Notes: generated from the sequence alone by a model not told the origin. DNA of 64,000 nucleotides from Evansella alkalicola (GCF_019042735.1 NZ_JAHQCR010000088.1:62001-126000), one strand, 5' to 3'; positions 43,608-52,386 are shown, counted from the first letter of the stretch. Numbers and translations: made by a program.

Positions 43608-44667
43608 TGCTTGTTTCCTCCTGAGCTTTCGTTAATGCAAGCCGTATTTGAAAATAAGAAATATCATTATTTAGTTTATCCTTTATGAATCGGAGTCGCT
43701 TTGTGTTAAATCTTGAAGCAATAGTCAACACATCCTCAATATCTTTTTTACAAATGAAATGAAGGATTGGGAATTCATGGTTGTTTATAGCAAGTTCAAT
43801 AAAATGATCCTCTATCGTACTCCTTTTTAAACCCCTTACTTGCATTATCTCTTCCAATTCAAGTCCCTTGTTAAGGAGTTTTTCAGTTTCCTTTGCTGAC
43901 TCTGATATCATTTTTGTTGAAACAATATCATGAATAAGTTTTGAAAGTAGACCATATTCTTTTTTCCGTTCAGAAACCTGGTATAATAATTGATGAATAA
44001 TAGAATTAAAGTATACCTTCGTATATAGTGGATCTTCATAAAAAGCAACACATAGTTGATCAAATGTTCTCCCAGTCGCAATAGGTGTTGACAACCTATT
44101 AGTAAATAGGTTTGCTCTACTGGAAGGAAGAGTATTCAAAAATTGGTATAACTCATTGTATAAGGAATCCCTTAGCTCTTTCACAGACAAAGGTGTATTC
44201 TTAAGAAAGTTCCTTACCCACCTCTGCGTCTCTAATTGGTAGGTAACAGGAATGAAGGAATGTTCCTCCCTTATTAAATGAGTAACAGACTGAACAATCA
44301 ATGATAAGCGATTCCAGAAAACTTCCCGTAAACCTGTCCATTCATACTTTGACCCATCATAGCCTTCAGGTAAATAAAATCTTTTATTTAAATTACTTAA
44401 AGCTTCCGTCCCTTTTACCGATAGGGAAATATGGTCATTATTATTAATAATTAACCCTACTTTAATATACTCATTTATTTTTTTATCGAAGTTCTCTCGA
44501 CTAAGGTCCTTCATGGAACCAACATATGTTTTCAAATGAAATAGATGTACATCTTGAATTGTTTGTGCTGAACGCTTCCCCTTTAATATATGGAAAGCAC
44601 CCCCCGCACTTCGTTGTCCTTCTAACTTAGACAATATCGTTAATAAAAACCAATCTATAAATGACAT
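43600..44667 (-). CDS. ypbB: YpbB-like helix-turn-helix protein
   Basis: A 355-residue cytosolic protein encoded immediately before recS. The C-terminal part contains a helix-turn-helix of the RecQ-associated type (EEIMQVRGLKRSTIEDHFIELAI), like the HTH found in RecQ C-termini. Function is unknown; the consistent pairing with recS suggests a partner of the helicase. The N-terminal 230 residues show no motif I recognise. Confidence 0.85.
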   Translation of the reverse strand: MSFIDWFLLTILSKLEGQRSAGGAFHILKGKRSAQTIQDVHLFHLKTYVGSMKDLSRENFDKKINEYIKVGLIINNNDHISLSVKGTEALSNLNKRFYLPEGYDGSKYEWTGLREVFWNRLSLIVQSVTHLIREEHSFIPVTYQLETQRWVRNFLKNTPLSVKELRDSLYNELYQFLNTLPSSRANLFTNRLSTPIATGRTFDQLCVAFYEDPLYTKVYFNSIIHQLLYQVSERKKEYGLLSKLIHDIVSTKMISESAKETEKLLNKGLELEEIMQVRGLKRSTIEDHFIELAINNHEFPILHFICKKDIEDVLTIASRFNTKRLRFIKDKLNNDISYFQIRLALTKAQEETSIG

Positions 44668-44773
44668 AGCTATTCCCCTTCAAACACAATATATATTCTC
44701 TTATTATAAATTATCTGTCGTGTCCAATCTATCAAAAACCTTTACTGATAAGGATTCTCAATTATTTTACCTA

Positions 44774-44802
44774 TTGAAAAAGTATATTGGACCATTTACA
44801 AT
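44774..44802 (+). promoter_or_regulatory. Sigma-A-type promoter of fer
   Basis: TTGAAA (44774-44779) and TACAAT (44797-44802) are separated by 17 bases, 115 bases upstream of the fer start on the plus strand, inside the 250-base gap between the divergent genes ypbB and fer. Confidence 0.65.
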
Positions 44803-44917
44803 AAAGTATGGAAGAACATTTTTCACAAGGGATGGAAGACGTTCTCCAAACCCCTTTATACATAAAAAGAGACAAATAAAGGGATTCTATATAAAATTTC
44901 AATGGGAGGTTTTTGTT

Positions 44918-45166
44918 ATGGCAAAGTATACAATCGTAGACAAAGACACTTGTATCGCATGTGGAGCATGTGGTGCAGCAGCACCAGATATTTATGATTA
45001 TGATGATGATGGTATTGCTTGGGTAATCCTCGATGATAACGAAGGAACTGCTGAGGTACCTGAAGAGCTTTACGAAGATATGGAAGATGCATTAGATGGC
45101 TGTCCAACAGACTCCATTAAAATTGCAGATGAGCCATTTGATGGTGACGCATTAAAGTTTGAATAG
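44918..45166 (+). CDS. fer: Ferredoxin, one 4Fe-4S cluster
   Basis: The 82-residue ferredoxin is nearly identical in layout to B. subtilis Fer: MAKYTIVDKDTCIACGACGAAAPDIYDY holds three cluster cysteines (C12, C15, C18) and CPTDSIKIADEP the fourth. It carries electrons at low potential and could accept them from the oxidoreductase encoded at 37136-39752. A longer in-frame reading back to 44720 exists but GGGAGG before the 44918 ATG and the exact family N-terminus show this start is right. It is one of the few plus-strand genes. Confidence 0.97.
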   Translation: MAKYTIVDKDTCIACGACGAAAPDIYDYDDDGIAWVILDDNEGTAEVPEELYEDMEDALDGCPTDSIKIADEPFDGDALKFE

Positions 45167-45190
45167 ATTATAAGAAAATTGCAAGTGTTA

Positions 45191-45223
45191 AAAGAGGCTG
45201 GGACGTAACATCTCAGCCTCTTT
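45191..45223. terminator. Bidirectional terminator between fer and the Crp/Fnr gene
   Basis: Perfect ten-base stem AAAGAGGCTG / CAGCCTCTTT with a 13-base loop between convergent genes. Confidence 0.8.
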
Positions 45224-45233
45224 CCTTGTGCAC

Positions 45234-45875
45234 TTAATTAAAATCCTTTATTAATTTAATCCGATCCTTTTTCACTTCAACTAATCCTTCAGATTCCCAT
45301 TTTTTTAATTGCCTACTGACTGTTTCTCGAGTTGAACCAATAATATTCCCTATCTCTTGATGTGTAAGACGAATCGTATTCCCTTGTGTTTCTTGTAAGT
45401 GAGCAAGGGCACCTTTGAGACGTGATTCTACGTTTAATGATAATATTTCATTTAGTTTCTTCTGCATAAATACTAATTTTTGGTTCATAACTTGAATAAT
45501 TCGAAAAGCATATTCAGGGTTATTTTTTATAAGTTTTTCAAATCCATCAATTGGGATGGCTAACAATACAACATCCTTTTTTGCTTTTGCAGTACCTGGA
45601 TATGGAGATTGATCAAAAAAACCAGAATGGGGGAATATTTCTCCTTCTGCTAAAACATTGATTAAGCTTTCCTCTCCACTTTCTGTAAGCTTACTAATAA
45701 GTATTGTACCTTCCCCGAGTACATAAATATAATTTCTAGGATCTCCTTCCCAAAATAATATCTCTTTATCTTTTAGTTCTTTGATTCTACTCATTTCTAT
45801 AATAGGGCTTAGCTCTTCATCTGATAAACCTTCGAAAAAAGGCATTCCTTTTAAATGCTTGATCCAATCCTTCAT
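45234..45875 (-). CDS. Crp/Fnr-family transcriptional regulator
   Basis: The 213-residue protein has a cyclic-nucleotide-binding-type sensor domain (about 12-125) and a C-terminal Crp helix-turn-helix (about 165-210, LTHQEIGNIIGSTRETVSRQLKKW). It has no cysteine, so it is not an Fe-S oxygen sensor like Bacillus Fnr. The effector is unknown. ATG preceded by GGAGGAG. It faces fer across a shared terminator. Confidence 0.88.
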   Translation of the reverse strand: MKDWIKHLKGMPFFEGLSDEELSPIIEMSRIKELKDKEILFWEGDPRNYIYVLGEGTILISKLTESGEESLINVLAEGEIFPHSGFFDQSPYPGTAKAKKDVVLLAIPIDGFEKLIKNNPEYAFRIIQVMNQKLVFMQKKLNEILSLNVESRLKGALAHLQETQGNTIRLTHQEIGNIIGSTRETVSRQLKKWESEGLVEVKKDRIKLIKDFN

Positions 45876-45976
45876 GTTACTCCTCCAAGAAAATCGTAAT
45901 TATCCTTCTTGATAATCATAATCTATCACCTTAGTTAGGACAAGCATATATAAGTAAGTCCGAAGTTTCAAATGAG

Positions 45977-47041
45977 TTATATAGAAATTTTTAGTCCCTC
46001 TAGTGCAAGCTCCACATTATTTGCCCAAATTTCTCCATATGCACGGAATGGCAATGGATTTGTCCCCACTCCTACTTCTATTGTAAATCCTGGTCTACCT
46101 GTTTCTTGTATAAACCAATCCTTATAACCACCATCACTGTCTGCTGTTCTAACTGGTACATAAGAGCTCCTCAAGGATAATCGATCCACCATTTCTTTAC
46201 TAATTTTAGGCTCCATATTTCTGTAACCCCAATAAATCACTTGCCCTTGTGAATGAAATGCTAAAACATGAGAAAAATGGTGCTTTAAGGTTAAGTGATA
46301 GATGGCTAATACTTCTGGTTCTGTTAATGGTGATGTACCACTGTAATGTCTAGGCCATGGTTTTTGCGGACTCTCATCAGCCTCTTGCTTCCACCCAGCG
46401 GGCCATTGATGATTTAAATCAACTCCACGTATGTTTGCAGACCAATGATCAAAAGATGGTGCTCCTTTATTTATTCTATTTATAGTGTGATAGTATGGGT
46501 GATTCGGATAATTTCCTTGTTGCACTAAACTAATCCCATCCGGGTTCACCATAGGAACTACATAAAGGGTCACTTTATCAAATATACTCTTAAGATTATC
46601 TCCATAAAATAACTCATTCTTATCATAGTTATCTAATACAACATCGATCCAATCACAAAGAAATTTACTTGTCATCCATTCATTTGCATGCCATCCCCCA
46701 GAATAAAATACTTCTTTAGGTCCATTCCCTATTTTCAGCAAATACAACGGGTACCCTAGTACACTTTTACCAATGACAGATGCATCAAGTAGTCGATGTC
46801 CCCTCCATTTGTCTATATATGCTTTTACATCACCAAAAGAGAATTCTTTCACACATTCTCCCTGTTTCTCCTTAAACTTCCCATGATACGAATTAGGAAT
46901 CAATAACTGCTCACCTGGATATATGTAAGCACGACCGTCCTGAAGATGTGGATTAAAATCTAAAATATCCTTAACAGATACATTGTGGGAGAAGCTTACT
47001 TTATGAATCGTATCCTCAAGTTTTACGACATATTGTTTCAA
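45977..47041 (-). CDS. LysM-M14 zinc carboxypeptidase, gamma-D-glutamyl-diamino acid endopeptidase I type
   Basis: The 354-residue protein has an N-terminal LysM domain (about 2-48, YVVKLEDTIHKVS...YPGEQLLIP) and an M14 peptidase domain with zinc ligands in GGWHANEW (HxxE) and FHSQG and the catalytic glutamate in FTIEVGVG. This layout matches the peptidoglycan endopeptidase ENP1 that cuts cell-wall peptides in spore formers. There is no signal peptide, so it may act inside the mother cell or spore. The TTG at 47039-47041 is preferred, with GGAAGGTGAT upstream. Confidence 0.87.
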   Translation of the reverse strand: MKQYVVKLEDTIHKVSFSHNVSVKDILDFNPHLQDGRAYIYPGEQLLIPNSYHGKFKEKQGECVKEFSFGDVKAYIDKWRGHRLLDASVIGKSVLGYPLYLLKIGNGPKEVFYSGGWHANEWMTSKFLCDWIDVVLDNYDKNELFYGDNLKSIFDKVTLYVVPMVNPDGISLVQQGNYPNHPYYHTINRINKGAPSFDHWSANIRGVDLNHQWPAGWKQEADESPQKPWPRHYSGTSPLTEPEVLAIYHLTLKHHFSHVLAFHSQGQVIYWGYRNMEPKISKEMVDRLSLRSSYVPVRTADSDGGYKDWFIQETGRPGFTIEVGVGTNPLPFRAYGEIWANNVELALEGLKISI

Positions 47042-47250
47042 GCCTATCACCTTCCTTTCTTGTATCATATGAATTTATTGTAGATGAAATGATTGAATTA
47101 GAGCGGAAAGCTAGGACTCACGAAAAACCTTGCGTTATAACCACATAATTTTTTATAATTGTTAAATTGAATTCTTTTCTTCCCTTGTGGTAAAGTGAAA
47201 CATAGTCTAGTCCATATCTCTTATAGGAACAGAAAGGTGGAAATATTTTA

Positions 47251-47922
47251 ATGTTATTTTTAAGAAAGAATTTTTTTATTGTTTTTTTTGTTGCAGCTAT
47301 ATTCACTCTTGTAGCATGTGGAGGTAATGATGAAGGAGAACAAAATAGTGCTGATGGTGAAGCTGCTGCAATCGTGAATGGGGAAGAGATTCCACTTGAT
47401 TTTTTGGAGCAACAGGTTGATTCTATGAGGCAATTTTACTCACAACAAGGAATAGACCTTGACTCTGATGAATATGAAGAAACACTACAAGAAATAAGAA
47501 TGGATCTTCTTAATGATATAGTTCGTGAAAAAGTACTAGTTCAAGAAGCTGACCGACATGACATTGAACCTACGGAGGAAGAGATCGATATGGCCGTTGA
47601 ACAAATGTTGGTTGAATATGATACAACAGAAGAAGAGTTGCAATCAGCCATGGAAGAACAAGGTTATTCAGATGAAATGTTCCGACAAGAAGTAAAGGAT
47701 CAATTAAAGATTCAAAAATTAACAGACTTAGATCATCTTGATTTTGAAGATTTTGATGTCACTGAGGAAAACTTAAGGGCATATTATGATGAAATTATTG
47801 CTCAGTATGGGGAAGAAATTGGTGAATATGACGAGCTATTAGTGGAGCTAGAAGCAAGTTATGTATGGGACTCCTATGTTCAGCAATTAATGGAAGATGC
47901 CGAAGTAGAAATTTATATTTAA
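47251..47922 (+). CDS. SurA N-terminal-like lipoprotein
   Basis: The 223-residue protein has a lipoprotein signal with lipobox LVAC (cysteine at about 23) and a SurA/PrsA-type N-terminal chaperone domain (AAIVNGEEIPLDFLEQQVDSM, then EIRMDLLNDIVREKVLVQEADR). The C-terminus does not contain a parvulin isomerase domain, so it is probably a chaperone-like or binding protein. It is acidic. ATG follows AGAAAGGTGG. A good terminator follows. Confidence 0.85.
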   Translation: MLFLRKNFFIVFFVAAIFTLVACGGNDEGEQNSADGEAAAIVNGEEIPLDFLEQQVDSMRQFYSQQGIDLDSDEYEETLQEIRMDLLNDIVREKVLVQEADRHDIEPTEEEIDMAVEQMLVEYDTTEEELQSAMEEQGYSDEMFRQEVKDQLKIQKLTDLDHLDFEDFDVTEENLRAYYDEIIAQYGEEIGEYDELLVELEASYVWDSYVQQLMEDAEVEIYI

Positions 47923-47929
47923 GTAATAC

Positions 47930-47971
47930 GAAACCGACTCTCGTCATTATGAGAGTCGGTTTCTTTTTTTT
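47930..47971. terminator. Bidirectional terminator between the SurA-like gene and pduO
   Basis: Perfect 13-base stem GAAACCGACTCTC / GAGAGTCGGTTTC with an eight-base loop and a run of eight T on the plus strand, between convergent genes. Confidence 0.92.
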
Positions 47972-47974
47972 AAG

Positions 47975-48529
47975 TCATTTAAACACATCGGAGCCACGCT
48001 CATATAATACATCTTCTCCACCTTCGCGGTAATTCACTGCCCTTGCAGCTGCAAAAAAATAATCAGACAGGCGATTTATATACTTTAAAGCATCGGGTGG
48101 AATCGGATATTCATCCTTTATTAGTAAAACTTTTCTTTCGCTTCTCCTTGCCACAGTCCTGCACACATGTAATTCAGCAGCACCTGTGACACCACCTGGT
48201 AAAATAAATTTTTTTAATGGTGGAGATTCATTCCAATAAACATCTATTCTGTTTTCTAAATATTTGACATACTCCTCTTTTACAGCCCAATTTTCCTTTT
48301 TCGTTACATTTGCTAGGTCCCCTCCGAGATCAAAAAGTTCATGCTGAATTTTTACTAAATCATTATGAATGTCAGAATGCTTACTAGATATTTTTGAAAT
48401 CGTCACGCCTATGAAGCTATTCAATTCATCAATTGTCCCGTAGGCCTCCACCCGTTCATGAGTTTTCGCCACCTTTTTTCCTACTAATTGGGTTTCTCCT
48501 TCGTCACCCTTTTTCGTATAGATTTTCAT
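47975..48529 (-). CDS. pduO: Cob(I)alamin adenosyltransferase, PduO type
   Basis: Transfers adenosyl from ATP to cob(I)alamin, making coenzyme B12. The 184-residue protein has the N-terminal KIYTKKGDEGETQL, the active-site RVEAYGTIDELNSFIG and the C-terminal CRTVARRSERKV and LNRLSDYFFAAAR-like (INRLSDYFF) signatures. It overlaps the end of the btuD-like gene by 26 bases, so the adenosyltransferase is tied to B12 uptake. B. subtilis YvqK is the counterpart. Confidence 0.95.
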   Translation of the reverse strand: MKIYTKKGDEGETQLVGKKVAKTHERVEAYGTIDELNSFIGVTISKISSKHSDIHNDLVKIQHELFDLGGDLANVTKKENWAVKEEYVKYLENRIDVYWNESPPLKKFILPGGVTGAAELHVCRTVARRSERKVLLIKDEYPIPPDALKYINRLSDYFFAAARAVNYREGGEDVLYERGSDVFK

Positions 48530-49826
48530 CGTTTTCCTCCTTTTTGTTTTTCTTTTCAGCTATTTCAATTAAGGCTTCTTTCATTTCTACAGCTATTGTT
48601 TCTATAGACACTTCACTATTCACTTGTGTGGCAGCTAAAAGTATCACAGGGTCATGGTTTTCCTCAGGAGAACTAAAAGAAGATAACCACTGCCCTATTT
48701 TCATAAATATTTGAAAAAACTCTGATTCCCCTAAATACCCATTAATAAAAAATCCTAACACATTTTCACGATCAAATGTCCCTAGTGATAAAACGTGAAG
48801 ATTGTCTTTTTGTACCTTTATCAAATTCTGCTTGCCATGTTCAATCTCCCTACGAACAGTGTACATGAACTTATCGCTTGATTGGTTTTCCAATCCTACA
48901 TGAAAGTTTTTATGAAATTCAAACCTCTTTACCCAGTTTATCCCTTTTCCTGCTTCAGTTGTTAGTGTTTTCAAATATATATTCGACTCAACAACCCACA
49001 TATCCCTTTCATCGTATTGCTGCAGATTCCATTTCGTTTTTTTACCAAAGTCAGTTGGTTGGAAAGTGATCAGAGGCTTTGGGACAATTGGGTGTTCCTT
49101 TCTCTCAAGCGCAGTACCATAGACTTCCCCTAAAGTTTCACTATGAAGAACTTGGTTAGGCTCATTTATTGAAACCCTCCTTCCGTCCTTCATTAACAGT
49201 ATTTGATCACAATATAAACTTGCCATGTTTAGGTCGTGGAGAACTGCTATAACTGTTACCTTCTGGGTATTAACCAGTTCTTTAATAAGGTTCATTAATT
49301 CTATTTGAAACGAAACATCAAGATGATTCGTTGGCTCGTCTAAAATTAATATTGAAGGTTCCTGAACTAATGCCTTCGCTAAAAACACTCGTTGTTGCTC
49401 TCCACCACTCAATGAAGGAAGGGGAAGATCCTGGTATTTTTCCAAACCAAGCTGTCTGATAACCTCTCTAACCTTCTTCTCATCTGTTTCATCAAAAAAG
49501 TGAAACAATCCTTTTTTATATGGGTACCTCCCCATAGCAATGACATCCCTAACAGTGTATGAAAAGGAGACTTCAGGCTGTTGTGGGAGTAAAGTGATTT
49601 TCCTTGCTAATTCTTTGCGGTTATAGGACTCTAATAATCGTCCCTCAATGTAGATGAATCCATTTTTATTTGGGAGTACTCCTGTTAATAGTTTTAGTAA
49701 TGTTGTTTTTCCACAACCATTGGGACCGATAATACCAAAGAAAGTACCTTTTTCTACTGTAAAACTAATGTCTTTTACAACTGGAGATGCACCATAGCCC
49801 CCAGACAGATTATCCACTTCTATCAA
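48504..49826 (-). CDS. btuD: Cobalamin ABC transporter ATPase with an extra C-terminal domain
   Basis: Residues 1-250 are an ABC ATPase: Walker A GPNGCGKTT (35-43), signature LSGGEQQRV, Walker B ILILDEPTNHLD. Residues about 250-440 form an extra domain. B. subtilis YvrA has a similar length, as I recall; CbiZ-type amidohydrolase domains are fused to BtuD in some bacteria, and this region could be a diverged form, but I see no clear CbiZ signature. The start is TTG after GGGGAG. It lies between btuC and pduO, under the cobalamin riboswitch. Confidence 0.88.
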   Translation of the reverse strand: MIEVDNLSGGYGASPVVKDISFTVEKGTFFGIIGPNGCGKTTLLKLLTGVLPNKNGFIYIEGRLLESYNRKELARKITLLPQQPEVSFSYTVRDVIAMGRYPYKKGLFHFFDETDEKKVREVIRQLGLEKYQDLPLPSLSGGEQQRVFLAKALVQEPSILILDEPTNHLDVSFQIELMNLIKELVNTQKVTVIAVLHDLNMASLYCDQILLMKDGRRVSINEPNQVLHSETLGEVYGTALERKEHPIVPKPLITFQPTDFGKKTKWNLQQYDERDMWVVESNIYLKTLTTEAGKGINWVKRFEFHKNFHVGLENQSSDKFMYTVRREIEHGKQNLIKVQKDNLHVLSLGTFDRENVLGFFINGYLGESEFFQIFMKIGQWLSSFSSPEENHDPVILLAATQVNSEVSIETIAVEMKEALIEIAEKKNKKEENDENLYEKG

Positions 49827-49838
49827 TTCGCTCTCCCC

Positions 49839-50897
49839 TTATTTCGGTATTTTTCCACGATGCTTACTAATTAATATGAGCCCAAAAACAGGTGCGCCTA
49901 TTAATGCTGTTATAACTCCAATTGGTAACTCAGCAGGTGAAATGATTGTTCTAGCAATTAAATCTGCAACAACAAGGAAAATTCCACCTACTAATGCAGA
50001 GAGAGGAATCAGATGCTTATGGTCTGCGCCCCAAATAATCCTTACAAAGTGGGGGATTACGAGACCTACAAAACCAATAGTTCCTGAGACTGCTACTGCT
50101 GAACCTGTCAATAAGGAAGCGGCAAATAAAATAACAAATTTTTTTCGCTCCACATGAATCCCTAAATGATGGGCAGACTGCTCTCCAAATACAAAGGCAT
50201 TTAGCTCTCGCCAATGGGCCAAAAGGAGTATAAATCCTAGGAAAAAGAATGGAATAATTAAATACACATAATTCCAACCACGCATTCCTACTGAACCTAA
50301 TAGCCAGTTCACTAACTGACGAATTTCATCTCCACTTAAAGATATTAATAGGGAAATGATTGCCCCTAAAAAAGAGCTAAATATAATTCCTGTTAAGATA
50401 ATAGTTTCAACCGACAAACTGCGCTGCACTGTTCTTGCAAATAAAATTACTGTAATCAAAGTAATAAAACCAGATAAAATTGCAAAAACAGGGAGAGTCA
50501 AAATACCTATGAAAGGTATACTTATTCCGAAGTATAGAACTGTGACTGCACCAACAGCTGCACCAGAAGATGCACCCAATGTGTAGGGGTCTGCCAATGG
50601 ATTTCTTAAAAGGCCCTGAAAAGCTGCACCAGCTACGGCTAGTGATGCCCCTACTAATGATGCAAGTAAGACTCTTGGAAGTCTAATATCTAATATAATA
50701 TAAGCAACCCTTGAGTTGATACTTGCGTCTAACTCTATCCATTTTGATAAACTGAGTAATACTGATATAGTTTCACTTATGGTTATGGAGGCACTACCGA
50801 CACTGATTCCTAGAATTACAGAAACAAAAAATAAAGAAATCATAACTATATAGCTTATATAAATTTTGGGTTTATGAAATGTTTTTATTAACGACAT
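49839..50897 (-). CDS. btuC: Cobalamin ABC transporter permease, FecCD family
   Basis: The 352-residue protein has about ten membrane segments and the family motifs LRLPRVLLASLVGASLAVAGAAFQGLLRNPLADPYTLG-like near the N-terminus and GFVGLVIPHFVR near residue 265. FecCD permeases import iron siderophores or B12; the upstream cobalamin riboswitch and downstream pduO show it is for B12. The substrate-binding protein BtuF, which precedes btuC in B. subtilis (yvrC), is missing here. Confidence 0.9.
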   Translation of the reverse strand: MSLIKTFHKPKIYISYIVMISLFFVSVILGISVGSASITISETISVLLSLSKWIELDASINSRVAYIILDIRLPRVLLASLVGASLAVAGAAFQGLLRNPLADPYTLGASSGAAVGAVTVLYFGISIPFIGILTLPVFAILSGFITLITVILFARTVQRSLSVETIILTGIIFSSFLGAIISLLISLSGDEIRQLVNWLLGSVGMRGWNYVYLIIPFFFLGFILLLAHWRELNAFVFGEQSAHHLGIHVERKKFVILFAASLLTGSAVAVSGTIGFVGLVIPHFVRIIWGADHKHLIPLSALVGGIFLVVADLIARTIISPAELPIGVITALIGAPVFGLILISKHRGKIPK

Positions 50898-50995
50898 TCG
50901 TTGCTCCTTTTTATGTACGCTACTTTCAAACTACAATCTACTTGCTTTCACTGTTCCGCTGGAAAGCTTTACTTCTGTATGGGCATTACTGAATT

Positions 50996-51023
50996 AAAAA
51001 AATCGCTCCAAAGTATGGAACGA
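50996..51023 (-). terminator. Expression-platform terminator of the cobalamin riboswitch
   Basis: Minus-strand eight-base stem TCGTTCCA / TGGAGCGA (one G-T pair), five-base loop and seven T, located between the riboswitch aptamer and btuC. It would stop transcription when cobalamin is bound. Confidence 0.75.
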
Positions 51024-51121
51024 CAGTGATGGCAGCAGAATAAGATATAAGTTAGATTATCCATTTGACAATCCCCATCCTCTAGACCACTGCTGCTTCA
51101 CCCTTTCCACGAAGGTATAAT

Positions 51122-51268
51122 TACTTTAAGGCAGGTCTCCTGACTTACGTTTATGCGACTAGCTTCCCCTTCCCATGAAAAAGGATCACAGTGGATATTA
51201 AAGCTGTCAAAACGCTTACAGTGGCGGGACCGTTCTGGAGTTTCACCAGCTTCCCTTTTAACATACAG
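51122..51268 (-). ncRNA. Cobalamin riboswitch
   Basis: On the minus strand the B12 box GCCACTG occurs (near 51220-51226), preceded by GGGAAGCTGGTGAAACTCC and followed, after about 75 bases, by GTCAGGAGACCTGCC at the 3' end (near 51130-51145). These are the conserved elements of the cobalamin riboswitch aptamer. It lies 230-370 bases upstream of btuC and is followed by a terminator. Excess adenosylcobalamin should shut off the btuC-btuD-pduO operon. Confidence 0.95.
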
Positions 51269-51472
51269 AAAATAGTATGACCTTAAATAAGCAGATATAT
51301 TTAATTCATGCACAGTAGCTGTGTACTGAATTTATACCATTTGTTAAGATAGAAATAGAAATGACTATAGATATATTATACATGATTTAACAAAAAACAA
51401 CAGGAAAGTAAACACAATAGAAGTGATCAACATCATTGCTATAGGGGATGTACTGAGAAAGGAGATATATAC

Positions 51473-51985
51473 ATGAGCGTACAAGAACATAAACAGGAGG
51501 CACCTACAACTGTTAACTGTATGGTATTAACAGTTTCGGATACTCGTAATTTGGAAACAGATAAAAGTGGTCAATTGATGAAATCATTACTGTTAGAAGC
51601 AGGTTACACTGTGATTGATCACCGCATTGTTAAGGACGATTTCAGTGCTATCCAACATATCATTAGAGAAGCGGACGCTAATAAAAGAATAGAAGCGCTA
51701 CTTATTAATGGAGGTACTGGAATCACCTTTAGAGACACCACATATGAAGCAGTTTCTCAAATGTTGGATAAAGAGATACCTGGGTTTGGGGAGATCTTTA
51801 GATATTTGAGTTTTACAAAGGACATTGGATCTGCAGCAATGCTTAGTAGAGCTGTTGCAGGGGTGCGTGGAACAACAGCGATTTTTTCCACTCCTGGCTC
51901 ATCTGGTGCTGTAAAGCTAGCTATGAATGAGTTAATTGTCCCTGAACTAGCACATGTAATGCGCGAAATATATAAGGATAAGTAA
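51473..51985 (+). CDS. moaB: Molybdenum cofactor biosynthesis protein MoaB
   Basis: MoaB-type proteins adenylylate molybdopterin before metal insertion. The 170-residue protein has the family motifs LTVSDTRNLETDKSGQLM, NGGTGITFRDTTYEAV and TPGSSGAVKLAMNELIVPEL. ATG with AAAGGAG eight bases upstream. No other molybdenum cofactor gene lies in the window. Its stop codon lies within repeat R1. Confidence 0.95.
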   Translation: MSVQEHKQEAPTTVNCMVLTVSDTRNLETDKSGQLMKSLLLEAGYTVIDHRIVKDDFSAIQHIIREADANKRIEALLINGGTGITFRDTTYEAVSQMLDKEIPGFGEIFRYLSFTKDIGSAAMLSRAVAGVRGTTAIFSTPGSSGAVKLAMNELIVPELAHVMREIYKDK

Positions 51986-52020
51986 GAAAAGCGCAAGCGC
52001 CTTGGTCATCGGCCACAAAA
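51984..52020 (+). repeat. Dispersed repeat R1, copy 2
   Basis: AAGAAAAGCGCAAGCGCCTT followed by GGTCATCGGCCACAAAA; differs from copy 1 (40552-40588) mainly by AAGCGCC for AATCGCC. It begins inside the moaB stop codon. Confidence 0.88.
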
Positions 52021-52313
52021 ACTGCCTCTTCCTCTACTAGCATCGCTCTGGAGTGTATCCGTCGAGGCAACTCGAAGCATATTCGTGAGGTAAACGCTCG
52101 TTGGAGGAGCTAATTCGAAGAAGCTATCGTGAGATAAAGGAAACACAACGAACGGAGTGAGTTGATGTTGACTTATCGTAGACGAGGTGAAGGAAGTTTC
52201 TTGGGCCGAAAACCAGCTGTCTCTTCCTCTACTAGCAAATGCTACGTAGCATATCCGTCGAGACAACTCGAAGCATACTCGTGAAGTAAACGCTCGTCGC
52301 TGGAGCTAGACAT
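52021..52313. repeat. Two copies of repeat B, 195 bases apart
   Basis: Copy 1 (about 52021-52115) and copy 2 (about 52215-52313) share CTCTTCCTCTACTAGC, ATCCGTCGAG, CAACTCGAAGCATA and AAACGCTCGT; both have no coding sense. Copy 2 ends CGCTGGAGCTAGACA, a common end of Bacillaceae intergenic repeats as I recall. Copy 1 follows R1 directly. Confidence 0.85.
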
Positions 52314-52350
52314 TGTTTCGAAGAAACTACTTATATTCTAATCACTACAC

Positions 52351-52386
52351 TGAAAAGCGCAAGCGCCTTGGTCATCTGCCAAAAAG
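52351..52386 (+). repeat. Dispersed repeat R1, copy 3
   Basis: TGAAAAGCGCAAGCGCCTTG followed by GTCATCTGCCAAAAAG. Third copy of R1, after the B repeats. Confidence 0.88.

Noticed and set aside
44720..44917. N-terminal extension of the ferredoxin to 148 residues
   Set aside because: The ATG at 44918 has a strong ribosome site and gives the exact family N-terminus; the extension overlaps the promoter.
47118..47306. 62-residue minus-strand frame upstream of the LysM-M14 gene
   Set aside because: Overlaps the start of the SurA-like lipoprotein on the other strand and has no ribosome site or recognisable sequence.
51098..51313. 71-residue minus-strand frame
   Set aside because: It lies within the cobalamin riboswitch, whose conserved elements explain the sequence.
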